Of a stretch of 57,535 nt of DNA, positions 23,977 through 32,612 are shown one piece after another. The stretch is from positions 1-57,535 of the forward strand of contig CACZEL010000010.1 in the NCBI GenBank assembly GCA_902780235.1, read 5' to 3'. The first letter of the stretch is position 1. Every line of letters begins with the position of its first letter. This DNA comes from an uncultured Bacteroidales bacterium. Lineage in GTDB: Bacteria > Bacteroidota > Bacteroidia > Bacteroidales > Paludibacteraceae. Position numbers and translations under genes: made by a program. The notes under the pieces were generated by a model. That model was given only the letters and a program-made list of their open reading frames with translations, did no database searches and was not told the origin of the DNA.

Positions 23977-25779
23977 ATGAAATTATTTGAGATAAAACAT
24001 GCAATAGGAGGCATCGCGACCGTTGTGGGCGATGATCAGTTGGAGATACGGCATCTGCTGACGGATAGTCGGCAGTTGGGTGCAGAGCCGGAGAAGACCT
24101 TGTTCTTCGCTATCAAGACGGAGAAGAACGATGGGGCAAAGTATATTCCTGAGTTGGAGGCGAAGGGCGTGAAGGCGTTCGTGACCGGCGATGCTTTAGG
24201 GGCTTTGCAGGCGTTGGCGGCATATGTGCGAGAGCAGTTCAAGGGTACTGTGATCGGTATCACGGGTTCGAACGGTAAGACGGTCGTTAAGGAATGGCTC
24301 TACCAGTTGCTGAAGGATGATTATACCATCGTGCGGAGTCCGAAATCGTATAATTCGCAGATTGGTGTGCCGTTGTCAGTTTGGCAGTTAGCGGATAGTA
24401 AGGCTGATTTGGCGATTTTTGAGGCAGGGATTAGTCAGCCGGGTGAGATGGAGAAGTTGGAGAAGATCATTCGTCCGACAATTGGTGTGATCACGTATAT
24501 CGGTCACGAGCACGACGAGAATTTTGCGTCGTTGGAGCAGAAACGCGAAGAGAAGATGAAACTCTTCGTGCATTCTCAGACGGTCATCGAAGATCCGACG
24601 CACCAAAACGTGCGCACTTGTGCGGCTGTTATGCGGGCGTTGGGGTATGACGAAGAGACGATCGCAAGTCGAATACTGCAGCAGACGCACGAGACGGTTT
24701 TGAAAGTGAACCTTTCTGCCTTGGTGGACAATGTTCGGTATTTCCGTTCAAAACTCAAACCCACCACCAAACTCACCTGCATGGTCAAAGCCTTTGCCTA
24801 CGGTGCGGGAAGCGTCGAAGTAAGTAAGGCGCTGCAAGCAAGCCGACTCGTGGACTACCTTGCTGTAGCGGTGGCGGACGAAGGTGTTGAACTCCGTCGC
24901 GCAGGTATTACGTTGCCGATTATTATCATGGATCCGGAAGTAGCGGCGATGGATCTGATCTTGGAGAACAACTTAGAACCGAATGTCTATTCTCACCAAT
25001 CGCTTAAGACCGTTATTGCGGCGGCGCAAGCGAAGGGTCTGGAGTACGTGCCGATTCATATCAAGATCGATTCGGGTATGCACCGACTTGGTTTTTACAA
25101 AGAAGACATGCCTTGGTTGATTGATCGTCTGACCCATCAGAAAGCCGTGCGTGTAGCGTCCGTCTTCTCACATTTGGCAGGCAGCGACGAGGCGCAGTTT
25201 GATGACTTTACCCTTTCGCAGATCAAGTATTTTGACGCTTGTGCGGAGGAGCTCAAGGCCGGTATCGACTATCCGATCATTAAGCACATATGTAACTCGG
25301 CGGGCATAGAGCGATTCTCTGATTTTCAGTTTGATATGTGCCGTTTGGGCATTGGTTTGTACGGTTTCTCGTTTGCGGGCGCGAACTTACGCAATGTCTG
25401 CACGTTAGAGACCACGATCCTTTCTGTCAAGACCGTCAAAGCGGGTGAGACGATCGGGTATGGACGACACACGACGCTCAAGGAAGATCGCACGATAGCG
25501 GTCATTCCTATCGGCTATGCCGATGGTTTTGATCGCCGATTCTCCAATTATGGCGGTGAAGTGTGGGTGCGTGGCAAACGTTGTCCGGTAGTGGGTAATG
25601 TGTGCATGGACCAGGCTATGATCGATGTCACCGGCGCAGATGCACGACCGGGCGATATCGCCGAAGTGTTCGGAGAACATATGCCGCTGCAAGAACTGGC
25701 CGATAAACTCGGTACTATAACGTATGAAATTTTAACCTCTGTGTCTCGCCGTGTCCAACGTATCTATTTCTACGAATAA
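23977..25779 (+). CDS. MurF-alanine racemase fusion with a shortened MurF half
   Basis: Bacteroidales normally encode one protein joining UDP-MurNAc-tripeptide:D-Ala-D-Ala ligase (MurF) to alanine racemase. ATG 23977 follows the promoter and gives 600 aa; the fusion is usually about 800 or more. The MurF N-terminal domain and ATP loop GITGSNGKT (about 98-106) and GHEHDENFASLEQKREEKMKLF are intact. Then only a short remnant (HQNVRTCAAVMRALGYDEETIASRI) precedes THETVLKVNLSAL, where the racemase begins. The MurF C-terminal ligase domain (normally with an INDSYNS-type motif) is missing. The racemase half keeps the PLP Lys region KAFAYGAG and the C-terminal CMDQAMIDVT. Racemase activity is likely; ligase activity is doubtful. 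Confidence 0.88.
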   Translation: MKLFEIKHAIGGIATVVGDDQLEIRHLLTDSRQLGAEPEKTLFFAIKTEKNDGAKYIPELEAKGVKAFVTGDALGALQALAAYVREQFKGTVIGITGSNGKTVVKEWLYQLLKDDYTIVRSPKSYNSQIGVPLSVWQLADSKADLAIFEAGISQPGEMEKLEKIIRPTIGVITYIGHEHDENFASLEQKREEKMKLFVHSQTVIEDPTHQNVRTCAAVMRALGYDEETIASRILQQTHETVLKVNLSALVDNVRYFRSKLKPTTKLTCMVKAFAYGAGSVEVSKALQASRLVDYLAVAVADEGVELRRAGITLPIIIMDPEVAAMDLILENNLEPNVYSHQSLKTVIAAAQAKGLEYVPIHIKIDSGMHRLGFYKEDMPWLIDRLTHQKAVRVASVFSHLAGSDEAQFDDFTLSQIKYFDACAEELKAGIDYPIIKHICNSAGIERFSDFQFDMCRLGIGLYGFSFAGANLRNVCTLETTILSVKTVKAGETIGYGRHTTLKEDRTIAVIPIGYADGFDRRFSNYGGEVWVRGKRCPVVGNVCMDQAMIDVTGADARPGDIAEVFGEHMPLQELADKLGTITYEILTSVSRRVQRIYFYE

Positions 25780-26470
25780 GCTGACGATCGGTTACGGAGA
25801 AACCGTTATCCAACGTGACCTCACTTTCTCGCTGAACGCCGGTGAGATGGTCTGCATGTTGGGTCCGAACGGCTGCGGAAAATCGACCCTTTTACGCACC
25901 TTAGCAGGGTTGCAACCTGCCCTGTCTGGCGAATACACGCATAGCGACGCGAAGAATATCGCGCTTGTCCTCACCGAACGTCTCTCGATGGATAACACGA
26001 CCGTTCATGACGTGGTAGCGTTAGGTCGTTATCCGTATTCATCGTTCTTGGATGGTCTGAAGAAAGGGGATGAAGCGATTATTGAGGACTCGTTAAGACG
26101 AGTCGGCTTTGCAGATACGTCTGTCTCGCAGACTTTCTTCAATGCGCACTCGGATGGCGAGAAGCAGCGTATCTTGATTGCTAAGGCGCTCGCGCAACAG
26201 ACGCCTATTATCTTATTGGACGAGCCGACTGCCCATTTGGATCTGCCGCATAGGATATTGATTTTGCGCCTATTGCGAACCCTTGCACACGAGCAGAACA
26301 AGACCATTCTTATCTCGACTCATGAGCTCGATTTGGCACTAGCACTCAGCGATCGGATCTTGTTAATGACGCCGGGTAAAGGTATTCAATTAGATACCGC
26401 CGAGAACTTGCGAAAGAGTGACGCCTTCACGTCTGCTTTTGGCATGGATATTTTTAATCCGCTGGGATAA
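25751..26470 (+). CDS. ABC transporter ATP-binding protein, iron-siderophore/cobalamin type
   Basis: Cytoplasmic ATPase of 239 aa similar to FecE/BtuD-type subunits. Walker A GPNGCGKST at about 38-46, signature HSDGEKQRILIAKALA in place of LSGGE, Walker B IILLDEPTAHLDL and switch His in ISTHELDLAL. The reading begins at GTG 25751, overlapping the racemase stop by 29 nt, so the two genes are cotranscribed. No permease or binding-protein gene is adjacent, so its membrane partner must lie elsewhere. Confidence 0.88.
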   Translation: MSNVSISTNKLTIGYGETVIQRDLTFSLNAGEMVCMLGPNGCGKSTLLRTLAGLQPALSGEYTHSDAKNIALVLTERLSMDNTTVHDVVALGRYPYSSFLDGLKKGDEAIIEDSLRRVGFADTSVSQTFFNAHSDGEKQRILIAKALAQQTPIILLDEPTAHLDLPHRILILRLLRTLAHEQNKTILISTHELDLALALSDRILLMTPGKGIQLDTAENLRKSDAFTSAFGMDIFNPLG

Positions 26471-26512
26471 TTTGTTGAAACTTCGACACTTTTAACAATT
26501 TTTATTCTTCAA

Positions 26513-26556
26513 GCACGGTTTATACACGCTCACGTATCAGCGTGAGTTTTTCGTGC
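26513..26556 (+). terminator. intrinsic terminator after the ABC ATPase
   Basis: Nested inverted repeat: inner stem CTCACG/CGTGAG (26529-26546) followed by five T residues, outer arms GCACG/CGTGC (26513-26517, 26552-26556). It closes the murF-alr/ABC transcript. Confidence 0.65.
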
Positions 26557-26749
26557 GTAAATTTGAATACATAAGGTTGTCCAGAACCTCAAACCATCAA
26601 ATGAAGCGAACGTAAAACGCACGCTTTTTACGAATTATCCATTATCAAACACATATTGTCAAAAAAATTGGCAGGAGCTCCCATTTATATACAATTCGTA
26701 AAAAAATAGAACTTTTTGTCTACTATATATAAAAATTTGCTCAAACAAA

Positions 26750-26780
26750 TTGCACACGTGCGAATTTTGTAGTACCTTTG
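26750..26780 (+). promoter_or_regulatory. promoter of the small-peptide/lipoprotein unit
   Basis: TTG (26750-26752), 20-nt spacer, TACCTTTG (26773-26780). The leader to the ATG at 26830 is about 45 nt. Confidence 0.75.
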
Positions 26781-26829
26781 TAGGTTGTAAGCATTTTGCA
26801 GACATAATATATATATATAATATAAGAGA

Positions 26830-26988
26830 ATGAGTAACAAAAACAAAAACTATCAAATGCCAACAACGGAAGTTGTTCGAATGAAAATGGAGACGCGGGT
26901 ATTAGCTGGAAGTCAGAGTTGGCCTTCAGGCGCTCCTGTCAATGCACAACGTAACGGGTACGGTGATCCTATTAGTGAAGATTGGTAA
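26830..26988 (+). CDS. 52-aa small protein, P-x-x-E-V-V type
   Basis: Small protein beginning MSNKNKNYQMPTTEVVRMKM and ending YGDPISEDW. It has no signal peptide or membrane segment. It closely resembles, in layout, the 41-aa protein at 38055-38180: both have K-N-Y-x-x-P-x-x-E-V-[VM] near the N-terminus, a Ser-rich middle and a G-[DS]-P-I-x-x-D end. Both directly precede a large secreted protein; here the next start is 3 nt after the stop. Similar 40-60-aa hypothetical proteins are, as I recall, common in Bacteroidales and have no assigned function. Confidence 0.75.
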   Translation: MSNKNKNYQMPTTEVVRMKMETRVLAGSQSWPSGAPVNAQRNGYGDPISEDW

Positions 26989-26991
26989 AAA

Positions 26992-28785
26992 ATGGAGGAC
27001 AGAAAAATGAGAAAGAAAGTATTATTCCTTTGTGCATTGTACATCGCTTCCTTGTCACTTATCTTGACTGGTTGCAACAAGAACGAACCGGAACAACCCG
27101 CAAAAGTACAAACGTATCATGTAAGTATCCAAGCAGGGAAAGGCGACGCGAACCAACAGAACGGTCCACGCAAAGCGCTTGGACTGAACGGTACAACGCT
27201 GACTGCTAGTTGGAAAGAAGGTGAGCGAGTAAGTGTGCGTAATGTAACGAAGAGTACAGACCTGACAGGCTATCTGGAGGCAGAATCGGATGGCGTACAA
27301 ACCATGATCTCCGGCGATCTGACGGGAACCATCAATGCCGGAGATGAACTACTACTCAGGTTCCTATCGCCTGACTATACGAATCAACAGGGTACGTTGG
27401 CGTATATCGAACTTCATAGCGACTATGCGGAGGCTACGATCCATGTAGCAAGCGTCACATGGGGAAGTATCACCTTTGTAGAGGGCATTGCCGACTTTGA
27501 GAATCGTCAGGCGATCGCAAAATTCGCGCTGATGAACGAGGCAAAAGATGCTGCTCTTGCAGCCAGTGATTTAAAGGTAGAGGTGGACAATAACGCTTAT
27601 AACATCCACGTGGATCCTGCAACCAGCGAAATCTTTGTTGCCCTTCCGGGTTTCTCAGATAAAACCATCAAACTGACTGCTACCGTTGGTTCGGACACCT
27701 ATACCTTCACTTCTCCTTCGGGCAAGACTTTTGAGGATGGCAAATACTATGCTATTACCGTTGGTATGAGCAAGAAAGTCCTTGGCTTCTCCATCGACCC
27801 TACCCACCAAATCGAGTTCGCCCATGGTAACTTGCAGTATAATAAAGCAGCAACGAGCACTCCGAAATGGCGCATCGCTGAGCATCAGTACGATATAGTG
27901 GGAGATAATGCGGCTTTTTTAACATTTGGTGGATCTTATGACCCGGATAATTATCATAATATAGGTAATGTATTTATCGGTAGCGATAAATGTAGTAATA
28001 CTGCATCCCCTACACAAATGAGCGAAAATTGCTGGATAGATTTGTTAAGTTGGCAAGGAAAAGACAATATTGCAGATGATCCACTGAATATGAGTATGGA
28101 CGAAGCTTACTTTATACAAGGTGGTTTTGAAGATTGGGGAAAACATGAGATCTATGACCCATTATCTGGAGATACGTATTCTGCAAATACATGGTATACT
28201 TTAAGTAGAGATCAATGGGAATATATATTCTTTGGACGTGATAATGCAGGAGAATTATGCACCCTAGCATCTATAGATGGCGTAACTAATGGAAACGTTA
28301 AAGGCATTATGTTACTACCTGATGATTTTGTGTGTCCAAGTGGAATAACTGATCCTACACCGATAAATGCTTTTTGTAATCTTCTTGATGATGGTTCACC
28401 ATATTATCAATATCCTGGTAGAGTAAATTTGGATCCTTACATTGATAATGAAATGATGATAAATTCTTCGATTGAAAATAGTTCCACGTATATGTATAAC
28501 AAAAATCGCTATACGTTAGAACAATGGGCAGAATTAGAGGCTGCTGGAGCTGTTTTCTTACCGGCTGCAGGTAGACGAGAAAGACGGATTGATTGGGGCG
28601 GAGATTATGTGATGTATACAGCTATTGAAGCAGCATATTGGACATCTACGCTAAGAAATAATGATCCTAGTTATGTAGAACCAAATTATATAAGTGCTAA
28701 TGCTGAAATTCCTGAAAGTTTAGATGCTAACAAAACCTTCCGTGCTAATTGTGGTATGTCCGTTCGTCTTGTGCGAGATCTGTAA
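26992..28785 (+). CDS. surface lipoprotein with fimbrillin-like N-terminus and FISUMP-type C-terminus
   Basis: Lipoprotein of 597 aa; an alternative start at 27007 (MRKKVLFLCALYIA) gives the same lipobox (LILTGC). Residues about 35-265 resemble fimbrillin-like domains, with GKTFEDGKYYAITVGM at the end. Residues about 270-597 resemble FISUMP/C-lectin-like modules of Bacteroidales: HQIEFAHGNLQYN, RIAEHQYDIVGD, ENCWIDLLSW, TLSRDQWEYIF, GIMLLPDDF, GAVFLPAAGRR, YWTSTLRN and the terminal MSVRLVRDL. Base composition changes inside the gene: about 53% GC in sampled N-terminal DNA and about 35% over 27901-28260, which suggests the C-terminal module was acquired separately. Probably a pilus-tip or surface adhesin. 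Confidence 0.82.
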   Translation: MEDRKMRKKVLFLCALYIASLSLILTGCNKNEPEQPAKVQTYHVSIQAGKGDANQQNGPRKALGLNGTTLTASWKEGERVSVRNVTKSTDLTGYLEAESDGVQTMISGDLTGTINAGDELLLRFLSPDYTNQQGTLAYIELHSDYAEATIHVASVTWGSITFVEGIADFENRQAIAKFALMNEAKDAALAASDLKVEVDNNAYNIHVDPATSEIFVALPGFSDKTIKLTATVGSDTYTFTSPSGKTFEDGKYYAITVGMSKKVLGFSIDPTHQIEFAHGNLQYNKAATSTPKWRIAEHQYDIVGDNAAFLTFGGSYDPDNYHNIGNVFIGSDKCSNTASPTQMSENCWIDLLSWQGKDNIADDPLNMSMDEAYFIQGGFEDWGKHEIYDPLSGDTYSANTWYTLSRDQWEYIFFGRDNAGELCTLASIDGVTNGNVKGIMLLPDDFVCPSGITDPTPINAFCNLLDDGSPYYQYPGRVNLDPYIDNEMMINSSIENSSTYMYNKNRYTLEQWAELEAAGAVFLPAAGRRERRIDWGGDYVMYTAIEAAYWTSTLRNNDPSYVEPNYISANAEIPESLDANKTFRANCGMSVRLVRDL

Positions 28786-28810
28786 TAACGCGATCCTATA
28801 ACCTTTTCAA

Positions 28811-28843
28811 GCGAAGTTCACTTTTGTGGGCTTCGTTTTTTTT
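28811..28843 (+). terminator. intrinsic terminator after the lipoprotein gene
   Basis: Ten-base stem (CGAAG plus TTCAC pairing with GTGGG plus CTTCG, two wobble pairs), TTTT loop, then a long T run to 28843. Confidence 0.85.
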
Positions 28844-28913
28844 GTAACCAATCCTTTTCTCCAATATGTTTTTGATCCATTTTGGTCATTTTGGACAAAA
28901 ATCAATAAGATAT

Positions 28914-28944
28914 TTGCATATGTCAATTTTTTGTTGTATCTTTG
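28914..28944 (+). promoter_or_regulatory. orphan promoter facing the methyltransferase gene
   Basis: TTG (28914-28916), 20-nt spacer, TATCTTTG (28937-28944). It lies after the terminator and reads toward the 3-prime end of the minus-strand methyltransferase gene. Downstream only a 17-codon reading (29006-29059, MPTRCIRDTPDGDLEHF) precedes that gene, so its product may be a small RNA, an antisense RNA or a tiny peptide. Confidence 0.6.
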
Positions 28945-29055
28945 TGCTGGATTTGGGGAGAGTGTGGATAAATAGAACATTATGTGCATAGGTGTTGCAT
29001 AGGAAATGCCCACGAGATGCATACGAGATACACCCGATGGAGATTTGGAACATTT

Positions 29056-30234
29056 CTAAACGCGTTCCGCAAAGAATAAAGTTGGCTTGCCGGCAACACG
29101 GCAACCGATTACAAAGGCTGTACCTCCATCCCGGAGGTGCAGTTTTTTCTTTAATTGGTCGGGCGTTAAGGGATAATTGCGGCAAAGAATATTCGCTTGT
29201 TTGAGGTCCTGCTTTTCAGTAATACGCCAAACACGACCGGGGAAGTTTGGGATGAGGGTGTCGGAAGCGTAAAGATGGGTGTTTACGTCCAATTTAAGGA
29301 AATGAAATCGCTCGGCTATCAACTTGTAAGCGCCCGCTTTGAGGATGGCGGAACTGGGCTCGTAAAGATATAGACCGGCTTTGCCTGACAGACCGTTACA
29401 TTGACAGACCGCTTGCGCTGTTAGACCGCTTACGCTGTTAGACTCTTCTTCGCGGGTGAATGTGAAGGATTGATCCTTTTTGTCGAGGTCTATCGCGGTT
29501 ATTTGGCCTGTGCCTCCGCTAAGCAATAAGAGTTCTTTGACTTCGTTCTTGATAGCTACGACGTAGATGTCCCAGGAAAGGTGTACGGTGTACGGTGTAA
29601 GGTGTAAAATTGCTTGTGTGAGATCAAGCATAGGTGAAAGCTTCAGTAATATACGTCCATTTTCTGTCAAGTGAGCGAGAAGAGTAGGTAACAACTCCAT
29701 CACATTCGGTGTGCAGTCTTCGAGACGAAAAACCTTTCCTCCATGCGAGTCGCGTCTTGCGGGATCAAGGAAGATAAGATCGTATTGTCCGGCTGAGGCT
29801 AAGAACTCTTCAGCGGACGAATTGTGAATCGCGATAGGCTTGTTTGCGAAATTGTGCGTGGCTATGCGGCAGAGTTCAGCGTTCTGCTCGACGTAGTCGG
29901 TGTGTGCAAAGTTTTCGCTCAAGAAATAGGTGTCTACTCCGTAGCCGCCGGTTAAGTCAAGACATTTACCATTTGGACATTTACCATTTGGACATTTACC
30001 ATTTACTATTTCTGCTTTGTACTTAGCTGCCAACTCCGACGAACACTGTTCACAGCTGAGGCGGACGGGATACCACCAGCCGGGGAAAGAAGCAAAAGTG
30101 GGCAACTTATCTGCTGTCCGCTCGCGTCCTTCGACCTGTTGGAGAAACCAACGCCATTCCTCGTCGCTGAGGTGCTTGTATTTAGAGCGCTGAAGAGCTA
30201 AGTCAAAGCTATTTACCATTTTATCATTTACCAT
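29056..30234 (-). CDS. class I SAM-dependent methyltransferase with THUMP-like C-terminus
   Basis: Protein of 392 aa resembling the PG_1098-type family. SAM motif I is LDLTGGYGVDTYF at about 92-104, motif IV-like FLDPARRD near 165, and a C-terminal THUMP-like end (LKKKLHLRDGGTAFVIGC, PTLFFAERV). It probably methylates an RNA, but the target is not known to me. The first residues (MVNDKMVN) and residues about 75-91 (VNGKCPNGKCPNGKC, right before motif I) come from word tracts; further tracts encode LTPYTVHLS and a Ser/Ala/Cys-rich piece. Four tracts make it the most repeat-laden gene in the window. An alternative start is 30219. Confidence 0.88.
   Translation of the reverse strand: MVNDKMVNSFDLALQRSKYKHLSDEEWRWFLQQVEGRERTADKLPTFASFPGWWYPVRLSCEQCSSELAAKYKAEIVNGKCPNGKCPNGKCLDLTGGYGVDTYFLSENFAHTDYVEQNAELCRIATHNFANKPIAIHNSSAEEFLASAGQYDLIFLDPARRDSHGGKVFRLEDCTPNVMELLPTLLAHLTENGRILLKLSPMLDLTQAILHLTPYTVHLSWDIYVVAIKNEVKELLLLSGGTGQITAIDLDKKDQSFTFTREEESNSVSGLTAQAVCQCNGLSGKAGLYLYEPSSAILKAGAYKLIAERFHFLKLDVNTHLYASDTLIPNFPGRVWRITEKQDLKQANILCRNYPLTPDQLKKKLHLRDGGTAFVIGCRVAGKPTLFFAERV
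29386..29444 (-). repeat. in-frame 16-17-nt word tract in the methyltransferase gene
   Basis: Units of TGACAGACCG..., TGACAGACCGCTTGCGC and TGTTAGACCGCTTACGC in tandem, with a partial last unit. They encode a stretch including SVSGLTAQAVCQCNGLSGK. The unit is longer than the heptads elsewhere. Confidence 0.7.
29580..29609 (-). repeat. in-frame heptad tract, GGTGTAC/GGTGTAA family
   Basis: Four perfect heptads, GGTGTAC twice then GGTGTAA twice, encode LHLTPYTVH in the methyltransferase. Confidence 0.85.
29961..30011 (-). repeat. in-frame tract with ACATTTACCATTTGG units
   Basis: Fifteen-nt units (ACATTTACCATTTGG, twice in full and then in part) encode NGKC-P-NGKC-P-NGKC immediately before SAM motif I. 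Confidence 0.85.
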
Positions 30235-30256
30235 GTACCATTTATTGGTTCATTTA
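30210..30256 (-). repeat. junction tract, ATTTACC family
   Basis: Degenerate words (ATTTACC, ATTTTATC, ATTTACC, ATGTACC, ATTTATT, CATTTAGCC) between the SpoIID-like gene and the methyltransferase. They provide the latter's start codon region (MVNDKMVN). Confidence 0.65.
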
Positions 30257-31302
30257 GCCATTTTGTCCAAAACAGCTCCGCGGTAATAATATGAAAGTAT
30301 TTCTTCGTATGGATGTCCTTCGGAGGCCATGACGGCGGCCCCTATCTGACAGAGTCCGGCACCATGACCCCAGCCGTGACCATTAAGTTGAAAGGTGAAA
30401 GTTCTCTGCCCAAAGGCACGATCTGAAGGTATGGAAAGTTGAAAGGATTTTTTGACTTCAAACCACGAACTATAGAGGCAGGATTTGGAGAGCAAATAAC
30501 GGATTTTCAATTCCTTACCGATAACTTCCGTGTGTTTAGTGCCGACGATTTTGAGGCTATCTATACGTCCTGAGGCACCGCGATGAAGGGGAATGAGATC
30601 GAGGATCTCACCGAAGTCGATACCTGATTTGGAGCGAATGATTTCGCTGAGTTCTTCGGCGGTGTAGGTGACGCTCCAATCCCGGAAGTCTTTGGTTTCT
30701 TGGTCGTAATCGTTAAGCACGAGGCGCAGGACTTTGGGCGAAGGACTCTTGCAGTAGTCGCATTGCACGGATTGGATATAAGGCACGTCGATATCTTCCC
30801 AGCATGTTCGCCAGATCTCGGTGCGTCCGCCGCAACACTTGTAGTAGCGACAGTCACAGATCTCGTTGTCGTACATCAGGACTTGGCCTCTTGTGGCGTT
30901 GACGGCTTCTACGGCGCGTTCATTCATCCTGAGGAGTCCTTCGTAGCGTTGACAATGGTCGTCGGCGCAGACGTGGAAGCCCTCGTGGTTGGGTTTTTGC
31001 ATGGCGCGAATGGCCCATGAACGACTAATCACGGCATGTGCTTTGAGGAGCTCCATCGGACTATTGGCATTCATCTCGGAAGAGATAACGGAACAGAGAT
31101 AGTCCTCAAGGTCGATCGTGTTGATGGCCGTTTGGGTTCCATCGGCATTGTTGCGTATCTCAAGTGTACCAGCGAACTCTTGGTCTTCATGGCGGTCCCA
31201 ATGAAAACCAATACCGATCCGCACGTTCTTGAGAATGAACGTGTTAGCGCGCTGCTCAAACTCGATATGCGGAGCCGTTAATATTCCTACGCGAATATTC
31301 AT
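30250..31302 (-). CDS. SpoIID/LytB-domain protein
   Basis: Protein of 350 aa. SpoIID/LytB domain motifs: [21 protein letters not shown] (with the Glu of the SSEM block near residue 75), [12 protein letters not shown], and the C-terminal [15 protein letters not shown] and [12 protein letters not shown]. Family members are lytic transglycosylases or amidase activators acting on denuded peptidoglycan, normally outside the cytoplasm. No signal peptide is visible at [15 protein letters not shown], which is odd but, as I recall, common among Bacteroidales homologues. The start overlaps the glycosyltransferase stop by four bases. Confidence 0.88.
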   Translation of the reverse strand: MNIRVGILTAPHIEFEQRANTFILKNVRIGIGFHWDRHEDQEFAGTLEIRNNADGTQTAINTIDLEDYLCSVISSEMNANSPMELLKAHAVISRSWAIRAMQKPNHEGFHVCADDHCQRYEGLLRMNERAVEAVNATRGQVLMYDNEICDCRYYKCCGGRTEIWRTCWEDIDVPYIQSVQCDYCKSPSPKVLRLVLNDYDQETKDFRDWSVTYTAEELSEIIRSKSGIDFGEILDLIPLHRGASGRIDSLKIVGTKHTEVIGKELKIRYLLSKSCLYSSWFEVKKSFQLSIPSDRAFGQRTFTFQLNGHGWGHGAGLCQIGAAVMASEGHPYEEILSYYYRGAVLDKMAK

Positions 31303-31319
31303 TCTTCATGATTCATTCT
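31296..31319 (-). repeat. junction tract, TTCATTC/TTCATGA family
   Basis: Words ATTCATTC, TTCATGA, TTCATTC at the overlap of the glycosyltransferase stop and the SpoIID start; they encode the glycosyltransferase's final MNHEE. Confidence 0.5.
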
Positions 31320-32612
31320 CGCCATGAGTTCCCATGTGCGCAGACGATCTTTGTACCAGTTATTGCGGTTCATGGCGACGATATCGCAGTTGGCGTCGGA
31401 GTTGTCTTCCCACCGACGGCAGTTGTACACGACGTCGTAGATTCGACCGATCGGGTAGTCACGCGAGATTCGCAGGCCGACAGCATAGTCTTCGCCGTAC
31501 TTGGTGGTCGGGTAGTTGATGGTGCGGAGAAGCGGTACGTAGAAGCCACGCGGTGCACCGAGTCCGTTGATACGGAGGGCATTGTTGCGACCGTTATCGT
31601 CGGTCCATTCGCGGTGGTCAATGACGCCCGGAGGAAGAATCTCCCCGGCCATGTTGGTGAGTTGGTAAGTGCCGATCACCATTCCGTAGTTGCCGCTCTC
31701 AAAGGCGTCTATGAACTTCTGCACGGTTGTCTCATCGAAATAGGTATCATCGGAGTCGAGTTGGATCGCGTATTTACCGCAACGCGGGTCGTGAATGGCT
31801 ACGTTCCAGTTGCCGCCTATCGCGTGCCAAGTCTTGTCCTGGGCAATATAAACGAGTTTATCGTCCTGAATGGCTTGGATTTTCTCAGCTGTTCCATCGG
31901 TCGAGTTATCATCGACGACGATGACATTGAAGGAGTAGGGAGCACGCACTTTTTGGGCAAGGGCACTGTGTACGGCATCTGCGATCGTGCGTGCGCGGTT
32001 CTTACAAGGAATAATGACACTTGCAGTGACAGGGTATTCTTCGGCTTTCGGAAGGGCTTTGTATTCTCCCGGCTCTAAATATCCACCGATTCGTTTAAGG
32101 TGGGAGGTGACACATTGTTCCATCTCGATCTGCACTTGACGATTGCGCGGATCGACATAGTCGAAGAGTTTCTCGCCGGACTTGCGGGTATCGGTTTCTA
32201 CTTCGTAGTAGAGGAATTCAGGAATGTGCTCGAGTTTCTCTGCGCGCAGACGAAGATCGTAGAGTCCTGCGAACTCATAGTCCGTGTCGATCTCGGAAAC
32301 GATGGCTTTGAGTTTGGCGGTGTCCCAAAGGAGTACGGCACCGAAGTCAAAATCGTCGCGGAGTGCACCTATCTGGTAGTCGATTACAGGAGCTTCTGTG
32401 ACACGTTCGCCAATCTTGGCAAAATGGTCGGCATAGACCATCGTGGCACCGGTCATCTCCAGCACTTGTATCATTCGTTCCTGCCCCAGATAAACCCATT
32501 CGATCTCGGGTTTGAGACAGATCATCGTGTACTTCTCGGTTGCTTTTTCTGCGATCTCGCGAATCGCTTTGGTCGAGCAGACTCTGCCCGGTAAATAAAA
32601 GGTAGATATCAT
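31299..32612 (-). CDS. glycosyltransferase family 2 protein
   Basis: Protein of 437 aa with a GT-A fold in its second half: [20 protein letters not shown] near 197, [12 protein letters not shown] near 228 and the nucleotide-sugar metal-binding [10 protein letters not shown] near 285. The N-terminal 190 residues are an extra domain ([21 protein letters not shown]) that resembles a second, degenerate sugar-transfer domain. It overlaps both neighbours by 4 nt, forming a translationally coupled set with the sugar kinase and the SpoIID protein, which hints at cell-wall or glycan metabolism. Acceptor unknown. Confidence 0.87.
   Translation of the reverse strand: MISTFYLPGRVCSTKAIREIAEKATEKYTMICLKPEIEWVYLGQERMIQVLEMTGATMVYADHFAKIGERVTEAPVIDYQIGALRDDFDFGAVLLWDTAKLKAIVSEIDTDYEFAGLYDLRLRAEKLEHIPEFLYYEVETDTRKSGEKLFDYVDPRNRQVQIEMEQCVTSHLKRIGGYLEPGEYKALPKAEEYPVTASVIIPCKNRARTIADAVHSALAQKVRAPYSFNVIVVDDNSTDGTAEKIQAIQDDKLVYIAQDKTWHAIGGNWNVAIHDPRCGKYAIQLDSDDTYFDETTVQKFIDAFESGNYGMVIGTYQLTNMAGEILPPGVIDHREWTDDNGRNNALRINGLGAPRGFYVPLLRTINYPTTKYGEDYAVGLRISRDYPIGRIYDVVYNCRRWEDNSDANCDIVAMNRNNWYKDRLRTWELMARMNHEE

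Larger units (their letters stand above)
26471..26829. other. intergenic region with terminator, second hairpin and promoter
   Basis: These 359 bases hold the terminator at 26513-26556, a second hairpin with arms CGTAAAA/TTTTACG around 26608-26630, and the promoter at 26750-26780. Between them the DNA is AT-rich and I see no gene. An AT dinucleotide run (about 26808-26825) precedes the small-protein start. Confidence 0.6.

Noticed and set aside
27880-28785. Diversity-generating retroelement target (C-lectin-like FISUMP module)
   Set aside because: No reverse transcriptase, accessory gene or template repeat was found in the window, and the AT-rich change spans the module rather than scattered adenine-derived positions.
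28992-29204. A 70-aa plus-strand reading downstream of the orphan promoter
   Set aside because: It is antisense to the conserved C-terminus of the methyltransferase and shows no protein features of its own.
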